Positions 1-11,996 of a DNA stretch of 64,000 nucleotides are shown piece after piece (the first letter of the stretch is position 1; every line of letters begins with the position of its first letter). The translations under genes and the position numbers were made by a program. The DNA comes from Dromaius novaehollandiae. Taxonomy: Eukaryota > Chordata > Aves > Casuariiformes > Dromaiidae. The notes under the pieces were generated by a model. It saw only the letters and a program-made list of their open reading frames with translations. It was not told the DNA's origin and did not search any database. The stretch covers positions 1,488,001-1,552,000 of the forward strand of contig NC_088117.1 of assembly GCF_036370855.1 (NCBI RefSeq). The letters are read 5' to 3'.

Positions 1-2216
1 AAGCCGAAGCCCAGCGCTGTCCTCTCTGCTACATGCAAAGCCCCCTGGAAAGCGGGTCTGCTGGGGCCCTATTGGAGGTGGCATGGAGGTGGCACTGTGT
101 GACTGTGGTGGACACCAAGGGGCTGGGCACGGCCTCTTGGGGGGCACCTCGGGGGTTTTGCCTGAGTTTGCTTTGCTTATCACCCCTGCCCTCCTCCCCA
201 GTCACCAAGGCCACCGCTGGCAGCAGTTGTGGGCACATGCGTGGCGGCTGTGGGGCTGGGGCACATGTGTGGTGGCTGCAGGGCTCATGAGCACATGCAT
301 GGTGACTGCAGGGCTCGTGGGCACGTGTGGTGGCTGCAGGGCTCATGAGCACGTGCATGGTGACTGCAGGGCTCGTGGGCACGTGTGGTAGCTGCAGGGC
401 TCGTGGGCACACACATGTTGTCTGCAGGGCTCGTGGGCACACATCACAGCTGCAGGGCTCATGGACACATGTGGTGGCTGCAGGGCTTGTGCACACATGC
501 ACGGTGGATGCCATCAGGGGATCCCCAGGCCAGGCAGCACCTTGATTTGACCCCTCTCTTGAGGTGCCCACTGTGCCGCAGGGCCCGGGCGGCAAGGCAG
601 GATCCGTGCAGGGAATGCCCGCCCGTCCGCCCAGCAGCAATGGGGACTGGGACGTGGCAGGAGGGCACATCTGGCCCAGCCCTATGGAGGCAGCCACACC
701 AGAGGGCTGCCTTGTCCCCAGGGTGGATAGAGGGGCTGGGGGTTGAGCCATGGGATGGGGCGCTGGAGTCTGTCCCCAAACTCTGGGCAGCCTTGCAGAG
801 GTGCTCGGCACGGTATTGCCTGTCCTGGCCACCTCCCGAAATACTGCAGGTATCCCTGAAGTACCAGGGACGGCCAGCTCCTAGGGACGCCAGGGCAAAC
901 TTTCAGCCTGTTTTATCACCTGCTAATTACGTCTTGCATGAGATTATGCATCTGGACAGAGCTTTCCGCGGCAGGGGACCCAGCTTTTGGCCTGAGCACC
1001 CAGCGTGTCTACCAGGGATGCCCCAGACAGGCTCCGGGCCTGCAAACCTTGCAGCCGAAACCCCTGCTGATTGCTATTAGCCTCATTAGGGCAAAGGAGG
1101 GGATGTGCCCTGATTGCCTAGTAGGCCGGGTTGCCCTATAGCGCAGCCCAGGGATTTCCTGCAGTGGCGGCATGGGCAGGGAGAGGTGCAAGCACCCATG
1201 GGCAGGGTGCCAGGGGGACTCTGGGTGCTCTTTGGGGCTGCATGGCGCAGTCTTGCAGGGAGAGGAGCAGCTTGCCTCTGGCCAAGGGGCCCACCATGGA
1301 CTTTTGGCAGAGCTTTATTGCATGTAGAAAAGGTCATTTTTTGAGCCAGGCTTAAGGCTTAAGTGGTTTCACCCCAGAGAGATGCTTTGTTTGGGCTGAG
1401 TTGAAATATGCCTTGTTTTGATCCTAAAATGAGCAGCCTCCTGTCCAGCGGACAAGCAGCTTGGGCTGGCACATGGGAAGGACCAGGACAGGGTGGCCCG
1501 GTGCCTGCGGGCTGGAAAGGGCCAGCTGAAAGGCGGGGTGGAGGGGTGCAGCCGGGGGCTGCCACCCTGGGGCCAGGCGGCTGAGGACAGTGCAGAGGCA
1601 GCTCCTCCCTGGGAGCTCTGGAAACCTTGTTTGGCGGGAGAGAGCGGGTTATTTATAGCAGGAGAACGGCGAGCCATACATGGGCAGGGAGTGATGAGGC
1701 GGCCGGCTGCCCGTCTTTGGAGAGCCGCATCGCTGAGGGGCCTCTCCCAGGTGTCTCTCTCTTGCTTGCCCGGAGGGACCTGCTGGCAAGGAGGGATGCT
1801 GGGGGGAGGGACAGCAGAGCAAGCGATGGAAAGAAACGTACCTTCTGCCTCCATGGTCACGGAGGTGAGATGGTCCCCAGGCCCAAAAAGTCGGAGTCCC
1901 CTTGCTGAACCAAGCACTGCCCCAGGGTGTCTGGTGGCCCCCGGCCAAGGAGAGCACCCAGCTCCCAGCCATGTCCCAGGCAGGGCAAGAACAAGGTGGA
2001 TGTGAGTCCCAAGAGGGTGGGTTTGGTCCAAGATCTTGCCAGCCCTGAGCTTCAGCTATGCAAGATGATGCTCCTCTAACTTGCACAGAGGGCGTTTCTT
2101 GGACAGGAACCAGCAGATCTTTCAGCTGCAACAACCTCCCTTGAAACGACTGGTCTGAGGCGGTCAGAGGGGCTCTCTGGTCCTCCAGGCCTGACCATCT
2201 CCCTCTTTGCCTGCAG
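1..2216 (+). other. Non-coding stretch upstream of the first visible ENTPD2 exon (probable intron 1)
   Basis: I see no convincing exon here on either strand. The first recognisable ENTPD2 exon opens at 2217 directly after a splice acceptor (ctttgcctgcag), so this stretch is most simply intron 1. The expected first exon, about 38 codons with a hydrophobic membrane anchor followed by a donor, could not be found and probably lies before base 1. The notable structure is the tandem repeat at 278-509. The open frames here are short, lack recognisable domains and largely read through that repeat. Confidence 0.5.
278..509. repeat. Minisatellite, about 8 copies of a 28/30-bp unit
   Basis: Units begin with gcagggctc and start at 278, 308, 336, 366, 394, 424, 452 and 480, giving spacings of 30, 28, 30, 28, 30, 28 and 28 bp. 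The first copies alternate two subtypes: a 30-bp unit with 'atgagcac..gcatggtgact' and a 28-bp unit with 'gtgggcacgtgtggtggct'. This suggests that a roughly 58-bp dimer was the amplified unit. A weaker related stretch runs upstream to about 225. Its translation gives repeated His/Cys/Pro peptides in several frames, which I regard as artefacts. Confidence 0.85.
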
Positions 2217-5200
2217 TATGGCATTGTGCTGGATGCTGGTTCCTCCCACACAGCCATGTTCATCTACAAGTGGCCTGCAGACAAGGAGAATGACACCGGG
2301 GTGGTCAGTGAGCACAGCATGTGCGACGTAGAAGGTAAGGGCCATCCCAGCCTTTGGGGGTGGGCATCCAGCAGGCATCCAGCAGCGATGGCTGGCACAT
2401 CCCTTGCTGGCAGCACTGCCGTGGCAGTGCGAATGCCCCTGCAACGGCCCAGCTGGCCTGGCACTGGATCTGCAGTGAATGTTTGGCCTGCTAAGACTGT
2501 ATTTTCACCAGGTGCTGTGAGGTGTTAAAAGGGAGTCCTGCTCCGCTCCCAAAACAGACCCTGTTTCTCCCAGGCTTGCAACTATGCATGCCTGCAGTTT
2601 GCCTTATGCCTGGCAGGCATCAAACCCCTGAGAACCAATGTGGCTCACTAACTAGCCTAGCGAAGAGCAAGGGGTGGTTTTCCACCACCTGTTCAACCAG
2701 GCTTTCCTGGGCTGTCAGCTGATGAGGAATGTAGTGTAAGTTGGGGAGATGTGGCTGAACTCTGGTCGTCAGGACAGCTCCTTGCCCACAGAAATCCAGG
2801 CAGAGTCCTTGGTGCCTGCCCTTCAAACAGCCTTGGAGGGGGCTGAGCTGGCACAGGCACCCAAGGGTGCCTCGGGGCAATGCTGCTCACTGGGCATCTT
2901 CCTACGGTGTGCATGGCTCCAGGGGAGCAATGCTGTTTCCTTCTCTGCAGGTCCAGGCATCTCCAGCTACAACACCAACCCTCCAGGTGCTGGGCAAAGC
3001 TTAGTCCACTGCCTGAACCAGGCTCTGAAAGATGTGCCCAAGGAGAAGCACGTGAGCACCCCGCTCTACCTGGGTGCCACAGCTGGCATGCGCCTGCTCA
3101 AGTGAGTTTTTCCTCCAGTGGCACCGGCTCCACGGCCTCAAACACTGCCTGGGAGGCCCTGGCATGGGCCCTGCCACACTACCCTGTGGTCCTGTCACCC
3201 ATTACAGGGAGGGGGAGAAGGTGAAGGAAAACTGCCACGTTTCCCCCTTTGCCAAAGTTCTTCCCTGCTTTCTTGCTGCCCTAAAGCACTGGGTGTGTTG
3301 CCTTTGTGGAGATATTTTGAGTCTAGCTGCTCTGGGGCTTTCTCCAGGGAAAGCCAAGCTGTCTGAGATGCTCTGCAGGACACGGTCAGCACACTCCTCT
3401 GCATCCCTGGACGCTGGCTGAAAAGCGGGTGATGAAGGACTGGCAGGGCCAGCACCAGGATAACCCACCCATTCATTTCTACTTGGCTGTGCCTTTTAGG
3501 GCGGACATTTCCTATAGACACCCGGCAGAGGAGGCATCCACCTGCCTGCAGCCAGCTCCTGCTCTGGGCCCCTTGGTGGGGGCCAGGAGGAGGCTGTTAG
3601 GGGCAGCGGGGTGCAGAGTGCAGCTCTGGGAGGCCTGGGGACAGCTGTGTAACTCTGCCTTCTTGCACTGCTGAGTGTTTTTGTGTGGCCCACAGCATCA
3701 CAAACCACCAGGCCTCAGACGCCGTCCTCAACACTGTGACAGCCACCCTGAAGTCATATCCCTTCGATTTCCGTGGGGCAAAGATACTGTCAGGGGAAGA
3801 GGAAGGGGTGTTTGGCTGGGTCACAGCAAACTACCTCCTGGAGAACTTCATCAAGGTGAGCAGGAGAATGTGGCGGCCAGCTGGGCTCGCTGTGGTGGCG
3901 AGGCCATCCTGGAGCTAACTGCCTCCATGACTTTGCTTCTGTCTTCCTTGCCCAGCGTGGCTGGCTTGGGGAATGGATCCAGCCCAAGAAGAAGACCCTG
4001 GGGGCCATGGATCTCGGAGGTGCTTCCACACAGATCACTTTTGAAACCAAGGACACCATCGAAGATCCCCAAAATGAGGTTATGCTGAAGCTGTATGGCC
4101 AGGCATACAAAGTGTATACTCACAGCTTCCTCTGCTATGGAAGAGACCAAGTCCTCAGGAGGCTGCTCTCGAAGCTCCTGCAGGTACCGGGATGTGCTCG
4201 CCCCAGGATACCAGCCCTCAGTGCCCTGCTGAGTGCACCCTCACCCCAGTCTTTGTAATGGGTGGGAGGCCAGGCACCCCCCGCTCCTCATGAACAGCTC
4301 GTTTTGGACCTGTGATTCCCTCCTAGGTTCAATTTTGGGGGATGGGGTAGGGAGAGGAAGAATGACAGAAATTCTGGCATTTCCAGGCCTCATACTTCCT
4401 CTGCAGTTTTCTCCTAACCCTGTTCTCTCCAGGACAGTCCCGCTGGACCCGCTGCACACATGTTTCCCAGTAAACCCTTCGGCTTTGCCCCCTAAACCTC
4501 TCTCGGGCTCCCAAGGTCTCCTCCCACCTTCCCCGTGAGGTGGTGTGCTCCTCAGCCTGAGCCAAGACACCCCATGTCACCGCGAGATGCTTGCAGCAAC
4601 TGCCTGCTCCTGTGCTCCTCTGCTTGCTGCTACCTGGGCTTGTCCTCATCATCCCAGTGAGGAAACGAGGGCAGGTGGCACTGCCTTCTGCAGAGGCATG
4701 GCGGGGCCAGGATCATGACAGGGCTGATATGGTCTCTGCATTGCTTCCCTGGCAGGCTGGGAACTACCAAGCAACCATCTCCAATCCCTGCTGGCCCATG
4801 GGCTACCAGAAAAACCTGACGCTGAGCAGCATCTATGACACCCCCTGCACGGAGAAGGAGAAGCCCGGCATTCCCCTCAGCACTTCTCTCGTCATGGTCG
4901 GCGCTGGAAATGGGAACCTCTGCGCTCTGTATGTCAGCAAGCTCTTCGACTTCACCACCTGCCCCTTCTCCCGCTGCTCCTTTGATGGCATTTTCCAGCC
5001 TGATGTTTCAGGAAACTTCATCGTAAGTCCCTGCCCAGCATGGTGGCTTGGCTCCTGCAGCAGGCAGGAGTCCCTTGGCCCCCAGACTGCGCGGTGGCAA
5101 AGCCAGGGCCCCTGGCTCTGCAAGGATCATTGCTTGTGCCCACAGTGGTTTGAGCAGATCTGCGGCTATGCATGGTGAGAGGGTCTGATCTCCTTGCCCA

Positions 5201-7153
5201 TCCCAGCCTGTCCTACAGATGTTTCTTTTCCTCCATCAGGCCTTCTCTGCCTTCTTCTACACGGTGGACTTTATCCAGACAGTGATGGGGAGACTCGTGC
5301 GCTTGCCCAGTGACCTGAAGGATGCTGCCGAGACCATCTGTGCCACTAGTTGGAGTGAGGTGGGATCCCTGGGCATGATGGGGAAGAAAAGGCTGGTTTG
5401 TATGGGTCATCGCCCAGGCTCTGAGGGCAGCCCTTTTCTGAGCCCTCGGAGGGGACCTGGTGTCCTGGCATCTTCCCTGCCATGAGGTAGGAAGAGGGTA
5501 GGTGACAGCTCCCACATGGGAGCTCAGATGGGGACAGGCCTACTGCCTTGGCTGGCAAGCTGCAGTCACCCAGAGCTTCAGACAGCAGAAACAAAACTCT
5601 TTACCTCCCACTCTACTCAGCCCTGGTGAGGCCACATCTGCAGTACTATGTCCAGTTCTGGGCTCCCCAATACAAGAGAGATGTGGAGCTACTGGAGTGA
5701 GTCCAGTGAAGGGCTACTAAGATGATGAAGGGACTAGAGCATCTCTCATATGAAGAAAGGCAGAGAGCTGGGCCTGTTGAGCCTGGAAAAGAGAAGACTG
5801 GGGCGGGGGGGGATCTTATCCATGTGTATAACTATCTGAAGGGAGGGTGTAAAGTGGATGGGGCCTGACTCTTTTCAGTGGTGCCCAGTGATAGGACAAA
5901 AGGCAACGGGCACAAATGGAAACACAGGAAGTGCCATCTGAACATAAGGAAAACCTTTCTTCCTGGGAGGGTAACAGAGCACTGGAACAGGTTGCCCAGA
6001 GAGATTGTGGAGTCTCCACCCTTGGAGACATTCAAAAGCTGTCTGGACACAGTCCTGGACAACGTGCTCTAGGTGATCCTGCTTAAGCAGAGAGGTTTGA
6101 CTAGATGATCTCCAGAGGTCCTTTCCAACCATTCTGTGATTCTGTGATTCTGTGATTCTGCTGGCTTGAACCTTTTCTCTGTCGCCCCATGCATCCCACT
6201 CAGCTGCTCCAGAAAGCCCCCAAAATGGAGAAGAGGCTGCCGGATTACTGTGCTATCAGCATGTTCGTTTATTTGCTCACCACCAAAGGCTACAACTTCA
6301 ACAACCATTCCTTCCCCAACATTGCCTTTCAGAAGAAGGTAGGTAACACAGGAGAACAGCTCCATCCTACAGTACCCATTTGGAATTAGGCCAAAAAAAC
6401 CCCACAGGAAAGATGGTCCCACACCAAGAAAGGCCCAAACAATGGTTGAGGGAAGATCTTGGGGGACAGAGGCAGGATGGGACTCCCAGTTTCTGTGTGG
6501 AAGATGGAAGAAAAAATGAGTTAAACAGACTGCAGGGTGGGTGGTCATGAAGGTCCTCCATTCCCTCAGGACACCAGACATTTTGAACAAGGCTTTGCTC
6601 GGGCTTGTTGGGAAGTTATCTTAGGGCAGGATCCCACCTTTGCCAAGTCTTCTCATGTGCATGAGCCATAGGGTAAGCAGCAAAGTGAGGACTAACATGA
6701 ACAGATAAGATACTGCTGCCATTGAATGAGCCCAGCTCAAGGTGTGGACACTGGCCTACCTGAGACCTGAGGTGGTCATTGCCTCATCCCTGGGCTGACT
6801 GGGGCTGCAGGGGGAGCGAGGGCTCAGGGTGCAGCTGACTCCCCCAAACTCCTCTCCTCCACTGGGCTCACAGTGATCTGGTCCCTGGAAGGTCCCTTGA
6901 GGCCTGTGGAGGTTGGTTGACCAGGGCAGTGACCATGCCATGCTTTCCACAGGCAGGAGAAACCTCCATTGGCTGGGCTCTGGGCTACATGCTGAACCTC
7001 ACCAACATGATCCCAGCAGAGGAGCCAGCTTCCCACAAAAGCATATTGTACAACAACTGGGTCATCCTCATCCTGCTCTTTGTGTTCACCACCCTGACGG
7101 CATTGGTGACTGCCGTTTGCCTGCTCCGGCGCAGCAAATCCAGTGCAATCTAA
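2217..7153 (+). CDS. ENTPD2: Ectonucleoside triphosphate diphosphohydrolase 2 (ecto-ATPase, CD39-like 1), 5' partial
   Basis: ENTPD2 is a plasma-membrane ecto-enzyme that hydrolyses extracellular nucleoside triphosphates, preferring ATP over ADP, and so shapes purinergic signalling. Eight exons join in one frame: 2217-2334, 2951-3101, 3696-3855, 3956-4183, 4756-5022, 5240-5359, 6204-6338 and 6953-7153 (459 codons plus stop). All have GT-AG borders with matching phases. The apyrase conserved regions appear in order: DAGSSHT and [10 protein letters not shown] in the first exon, [38 protein letters not shown], and [12 protein letters not shown] in the last. A hydrophobic segment near the end ([17 protein letters not shown]) is the C-terminal membrane anchor. 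The N-terminal anchor, coded by the unseen first exon, is missing; human ENTPD2 is about 495 residues. Possible N-glycosylation sites include NIT, NLT and NHS. ENTPD8 is the main alternative, but the wording of these motifs fits ENTPD2 better. Confidence 0.93.
5600..6160 (+). mobile_element. CR1 non-LTR retrotransposon, 5'-truncated, with intact octamer 3' end
   Basis: This lies in the ENTPD2 intron between the exons ending at 5359 and starting at 6204, in the same orientation as the gene. It begins near 'ctcagccctggtgaggcc' and carries typical CR1 phrases such as 'gttgcccagagag' and 'tagatgatctccagaggtc'. It ends in ATTCTGTG repeats at 6131-6160, the family's diagnostic 3' end. A short frame at 5878-6072 encodes a relic of the C-terminal tail of the CR1 reverse-transcriptase protein ([13 protein letters not shown], then LETFKSCLD). 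The copy is 5'-truncated and cannot be autonomous. Its start is approximate. Confidence 0.93.
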
Positions 7154-8130
7154 CCTCAGGGGCAGGACAGGCCTTGCCTGCAGAACTGAGCACCATCCCT
7201 CCTGCTGGTGTCTCCACGGCCTGAATACTTGGGATGCAGCCAGTGCTTGGAGACATCTTCCTCTGACACTTGATGTTGTCTGTCACAGAAGGAAAGCTGT
7301 CCCTTTTTGCCCTCCCCTTGCTTTCAAGTTGCAGACAGGAGAGGACAGAAGAGGACTGCTGACCCTGCAGAGCTGCAGGAGGAGAACATCTTAAGGGTTT
7401 CCCAGTGCTACTCAGGGATAGATCCCAGAGGAGGCTTGAGACTTGGAAAATCAGATCTGGGGCATCTCTCTGCCACCAGATGTGGGCTGGACTGAGCTAA
7501 TGGAGTCCAGACAACAGCAGGAAGATTTTATTCTCATGTGGATGGAGCTACTTATGCTAGTCCTTATAGCTGATGTCATTAGCCCATCCCCAGAGCACCA
7601 GCCAAGTCCTTCAAGTGAGCATCACCCAGGAACTTGTGCTCTTTTCCTGGCTGATGCACAAACCCCGGTGACCTTGCTGAGGGCCACACTGTGGGCCTGG
7701 ACTTCCATCTGCCTCAGCACAGAGGCTTCAGGTCAGAAATTGGGAGCAGGCAGCTTCCCAGCTCCCCACTTCAGCAACCAGACACTATGTCTTCCTCATT
7801 CTGGTGTTTCCTAAGCCAGTCTCCCATTTGCCACAGCCACTGCCTACTCCGCACTCCTCTGTCACAGGGCAAGGCATAAAAAGCCTCTCCCTGCAGGAGA
7901 GAGAGGATCTTCAGGCTGCCCTGGTGCATGGCTGAGCCAGCACAGAGATAGCAGACTAGCTGCGGGAGCAGGGCTTTGTGCTGCTTTAGGATTTAAGCCC
8001 TGCATCACCAGCCAAGCCAGATAGCTGAGAGGATGTGCCTTCTTTTCCAAATGAGTAAAAACAGGGATATGCAAATGTGCAAAGGGTTTTTTTTTTTTTT
8101 TTAATCAGAAATAAATCTTTGTAACCATTC
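7154..8130 (+). other. ENTPD2: Probable ENTPD2 3' untranslated region
   Basis: The stretch follows the ENTPD2 stop codon at 7151-7153 and has no recognisable coding potential. It ends near the AATAAA signal at 8110-8115, giving a 3' UTR of about 1 kb. A run of 15 or so T residues sits just before the signal. The end point is inferred from the signal alone. Confidence 0.55.
8110..8115 (+). terminator. ENTPD2: Poly(A) signal AATAAA, probable end of ENTPD2 transcript
   Basis: A canonical AATAAA lies about 960 nt after the ENTPD2 stop codon, within 'cagaaataaatcttt'. I noticed no better plus-strand candidate nearer the stop codon. Confidence 0.5.
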
Positions 8131-9970
8131 CTAAGGCTTTGTGGCTGTATCAAAGCAACAGGCAGATCCAGCCTAGGTATCCCACAGGGGTAGAGCAGCT
8201 CACGAGATCTGCTCTGACACAGTTGCTGTTTGAGCTGTGCCTGAAGGCCTCAATCCGTTGTCTTGTCACTAGAGTGGCAGGGGAAAATCTCTTGGATTCT
8301 TCTTAATCCCACCCCAGCCTGGATTCTCATTCTAACCATATTGCTTGACTGACGCCCAATGCTGAGATGCTGTCAGGGTTATATATGCTATACAAGACTG
8401 GAAAACCCCCAAGACGGAAAAAGGTAGGTTTGAAACCCTGATCTACATTCAAGCCCGCCTGGAAGTGGAAGAGAGTATTTCAGCCAACCATGGCTGAAAA
8501 GTTCATGTTTCCCATGCACTAGAGGTGCAGTCACCCCAAAGACTCAGCACTCAGGTTACAGTTTGTCCCACACATTCACTTTTGCATTCATGAGCTTCCC
8601 ACACAAAGGAAATCATTTAAGGACCCTCTGGTCTGAGGGGAAATGATTTTGCTATCCAAATGGAGCAGAACAGCAGTCTGAAGGGCTTCAGCAATTTGTT
8701 AGCACAGTCATAGGCTTGGCAGTTCACAGAATAAACACGGGATTCATTCAAAGACAGGAAAATTGCACAGGGCCAGTCATAACTCGTCAATCCCATCTGG
8801 AAACAGAGCCTTCCACCCCCGCCACCTTCTTCCACATGCTCCAGGAGAAGAGCAGTTTTAATGAGATGTGGTTTGTAGCTCCCCTCCCTGCTCTTGCAGA
8901 CAGTACAGACTCCACTCCTAATGTTTGCTCACTTACTGAGTTCTTTCCTTGCTCTAACTGAGCTGCTATAATGCTGTGCCTTCCTTAACCTACCCTTTTC
9001 TTGCAGCCACTTTGGTTCTAGCCATTCCAATGGTTGCTCCCCACCTCTCTGTATAGGGGCATATGTGATTCCAGTTCAAATGATGGTCTGAACCCCTAAA
9101 ACCAGTTTCCTTCCCAGGCCTCTCCTCTCCCCAACATGGGAGCTCCCTCGTGTGGCTAGAATCAGGGACTGTCTCTAGCTCTCACGAGCCAGCACTGAAA
9201 CAAAAGGCAGCATTTCTGTTCTCCCTTTGAAGCTGAACAGCTGCTTTCTGTTCTAAGAAACTGTTTTTCCCTTCAAAACCCAGGCTGGATTTCCCCGTCT
9301 AAGAAATGCAGCTGCAGTTGAATTGGAGCTGGACATCCACCAAGAGCAGACACTTTGCTCTAGTCATGGCTTGGGGTTTGTTATTAGGAAGAAATTGAGT
9401 AAGAGAATATTAATCTTCCCACATGCCTCTCCAGATGTTGGAGATTCAAGACAGTACCTTTCCCTTCCTGGCTGGCTACAGATCAGGATCAAGAGTCTGA
9501 GATTCTGGTTGGGTGATGTGTGCTGAAAGCGAGAAAGACAGGCACTGCACAGGTTGGGGCCTGGACACGCACATCCATCTGCTCCCTTTAGTAGGCAGAG
9601 ATGACACACCTAGAGGCAGCACTGCTGAAGGGCTCAGGCCAGCTCAGGCCATTTAGGGAGGTGAGAGAAGGCCTTGCTGTTGTGGAGGACAGAGAAGACT
9701 GTGACTGACTACACCCAATAAACAAAGCACATGGCAACAGCTCTGCCCCCTCACAGATTAGCCCAAACCCACCCATGTCCAGAGGCATTTCACAGCCTGG
9801 TGCTGTCAGATCAAGACTCTGGTCTGACAGCCTCAGAGGGACTGGATCTTTCTGCTCCAACATTTATTGCAGGGGCTGTCTCAAGGCAGCATTTACCACC
9901 CACACCCAGCTCTTCCCTACTCATCTCGAGCCTTCACTTCATCCATAGTGTGCACTTTTAGCTCTGGACT
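8131..9970. other. Intergenic region between ENTPD2 and TMEM141
   Basis: No gene, RNA gene or clear transposable element is recognisable here. The base composition is more balanced than in the flanking genes. Open frames are short and lack domains or splice context. The two genes appear to converge on this interval, with ENTPD2 ending on the plus strand near 8.13 kb and TMEM141 on the minus strand near 9.86-9.97 kb. Confidence 0.5.
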
Positions 9971-9976
9971 TTTATT
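9971..9976 (-). terminator. TMEM141: Poly(A) signal on the minus strand, probable end of TMEM141 transcript
   Basis: Plus-strand 'cttttattgcat' reads AATAAA on the minus strand, about 810 nt past the in-frame TMEM141 stop at 10789-10791. A second minus-strand AATAAA ('catttattgc') lies about 110 bp further on, at 9861-9866, so two alternative ends are possible. The assignment rests on position only. Confidence 0.45.
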
Positions 9977-10788
9977 GCATTCTCCACGTGTGATGCTCAC
10001 ACAGAGGCCACCTGGGAGGGTGGCAGTCTCGCCTCCACCACACTCTCACCGCGTCTGAACTCCTGGGGGCAGCACTACAGCCCCCACCAGTCTCACAGGC
10101 AGCAGCAGGTTGTGCAGACAGGAAAGGGTGAAGACGGAGCTGCAACAAGACACAGGCATGGTACTGCACGCTCCACTGGCTACTCCACAACATCCCCATA
10201 CTTGTTCCTCCTCACTGGTGGTGCCACAGTCTCTCTGCCCTCTGGGCTGGGCAGATTTTCTGCAACAGACAAGAACAAGCTTGTTAGACCCCCAAACTAT
10301 AGTCTTGCATTTGTCAGGGGTGGGTAGAGAACTACGGGGCCTTGGTGAAGTGTTTAAAGCTTCTTCAGTTTAGCCCAGCCTGGAGAGCATCCCTGCCTGC
10401 TCTGCCCTCCATGCTGACCAGCCTGACTTGAGCATTAACGTGGACAGGTCACTCCATCCCCTGCCCTCCTCTTCCTCCTCCAGGAAACCAAAAGCCCTTC
10501 ATGCTGGTTCTCATGAACTCACACGCACAGGGCCAGGCCAGAAAGCAGATGCGAGCACTTATCTCAGATGCCACCCAGCCCTGCTCAGATATCTGCAGAG
10601 CAGGTGACAGGCCCAGAACACAAAGACATAAGAGTGGCAAGACTGGGAGGGGAGCTCTGGCTGCCCTAACACTGCTGCTGCCACAGAGGACTTCTCCGTT
10701 CGCACAAAAGTATGTCCCTCAGGTGCAGGGTGCCAGCATAGGATTTACACAGGGATGCTGGCAAAGACTGGAACAGTCACCAGCTTAG

Positions 10789-11996
10789 TTAAGGAGAGTG
10801 CTGTTCTCCAGTTGCAGTACAGCAAGGAGTTGTAGCAGGGAAGAAACAGGCAGAAGCAGCACAAGGAAAGCAGCAGGGAGAGATGTGAAAGGTACCTGGG
10901 GGCTGAGACATCCTGCCAGCCATGGCATGCTCCTGTGGGGACTTGCCTGTCTCCAGGAAAATCCAGAAGTCAGAGCATTTCTGCGTCTCAGCTCTGGTTA
11001 CCATGTAGCTGGCAAGGGATCCTGCAACTGAAGAGAACAAGACGTGCATATCCTCCCAACGTTATGTGCTAAGCAGAGCAGCGGGGAGAACACCCGCCAG
11101 CTTCTGAGCTGCTGCAACTGCCTGCACGCAGTTTGTGAGCCTCCCGGGGCCTTGGAGAGCAGCAGCAGGAATTCAAAACACATCAGAGAAAAACCTCCCC
11201 CAGATTAAGGCCAATCCATGCCTGCAAACGCCGCCCTACTCCTGCCGCTGAGGCTGCGCGCGGGTGTCAGGCCCAGCTGCTGCTGCCCCGCTCGGCGCCC
11301 GGCCCCGCAGGCGCGTCCCGGGGCTCCGCAGGGCAGGGCGGGCGGGCGGGGAGCGCTCACCCACGGCCAGCAGCAGGTTCCACTGCAGCGTGTACGGCAG
11401 CTTCTTGTTCAGCAGCTTCTGCAGGGCGAAAGCCGCGCCGGTGCCTGGGAAAGCCGAGGAGCAGTTAGCGGAGGAAGGCTCCGGCCGCAGCGGGAGGGCA
11501 GCACGGGGGCCAGGGCTGGGCCTGCCAAGCCCCGCAAAGGGTTTGGGTGCGTCTGACACCTTTCCCCTGCCACCAGCAGCCCGGCTGCCCCTCGGGGCAA
11601 CGGCGGTGCCGGTGGCACGGTGTGGCACGGGTGACGAGGGGGCAAGGAGGGCCCCAGCTCCCGCAGGGGCCCAAATTTCACCCCCTTCTCTGCCGACGGC
11701 CCCGCTCTCCCGCCAGGCCCCTGCCCCGAGGAGGCCTGCGGGCTCGGGGAGGGGGAAAGGGCGGCACCGGGGGGGCCGGGCCGGGCCGGGCCGTACCTGC
11801 CACGAAGGTGCCGATGCCCTTCATGAAGGCGTGGGACTGGCAGGCCGCGTACTGCTGCAGGGCCTGCAAGCACACGGTCAGGGCCGGCGGGGGGCACCGG
11901 CCCCGCGCCGCCGCCCCCCGCCCGCTCCCCCCCGGGGCCCACCGGGTGCTTGGCGGCGACGCTGTCCTCCACCCGGCGGAGCCCCAGGTTCACCAT
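10789..11996 (-). CDS. TMEM141: Transmembrane protein 141
   Basis: TMEM141 is a small vertebrate membrane protein with no established function. Exons, in transcript order, are 11996-11943, 11863-11797, 11444-11361 and 11027 down to a stop at 10789-10791. They give a 147-residue frame with matching phases. The start is the ATG at 11996-11994 (MVNLGLRRVEDSVAAKHP). Conserved blocks follow: QYAACQSHAFMKGIGTFVAG, KKLPYTLQWNLLLAV and the hydrophobic VAGSLASYM, then CSDFWIFLETGK. These match the roughly 108-residue human protein closely. The C-terminus is uncertain: after SQPP the frame becomes Cys/Pro/Ala-rich and unlike the family, and a plausible donor (cccag/gtacc) at 10896/10895 could splice to a last exon that I could not identify. 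The gene is head to head with PAXX. Confidence 0.85.

Noticed and set aside
278-509. Regular short repeats considered as a CRISPR-like array
   Set aside because: The units are contiguous with no unique spacers, and the window is vertebrate; this is a minisatellite.
385-1080. 231-codon plus-strand open frame near the start, considered as a first exon of ENTPD2
   Set aside because: It reads through the minisatellite, has no signal-anchor segment and no donor in the phase required by the exon at 2217.
2217-7153. Calling the nucleotidase ENTPD8, the well-known avian liver/oviduct enzyme
   Set aside because: The motif wording ([40 protein letters not shown]) and the C-terminal end fit ENTPD2 better, as does linkage to CLIC3 and ABCA2.
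9364-9863. Minus-strand open frames between ENTPD2 and TMEM141
   Set aside because: Short, no domains, no splice context; they fall in or beyond the likely TMEM141 3' UTR.
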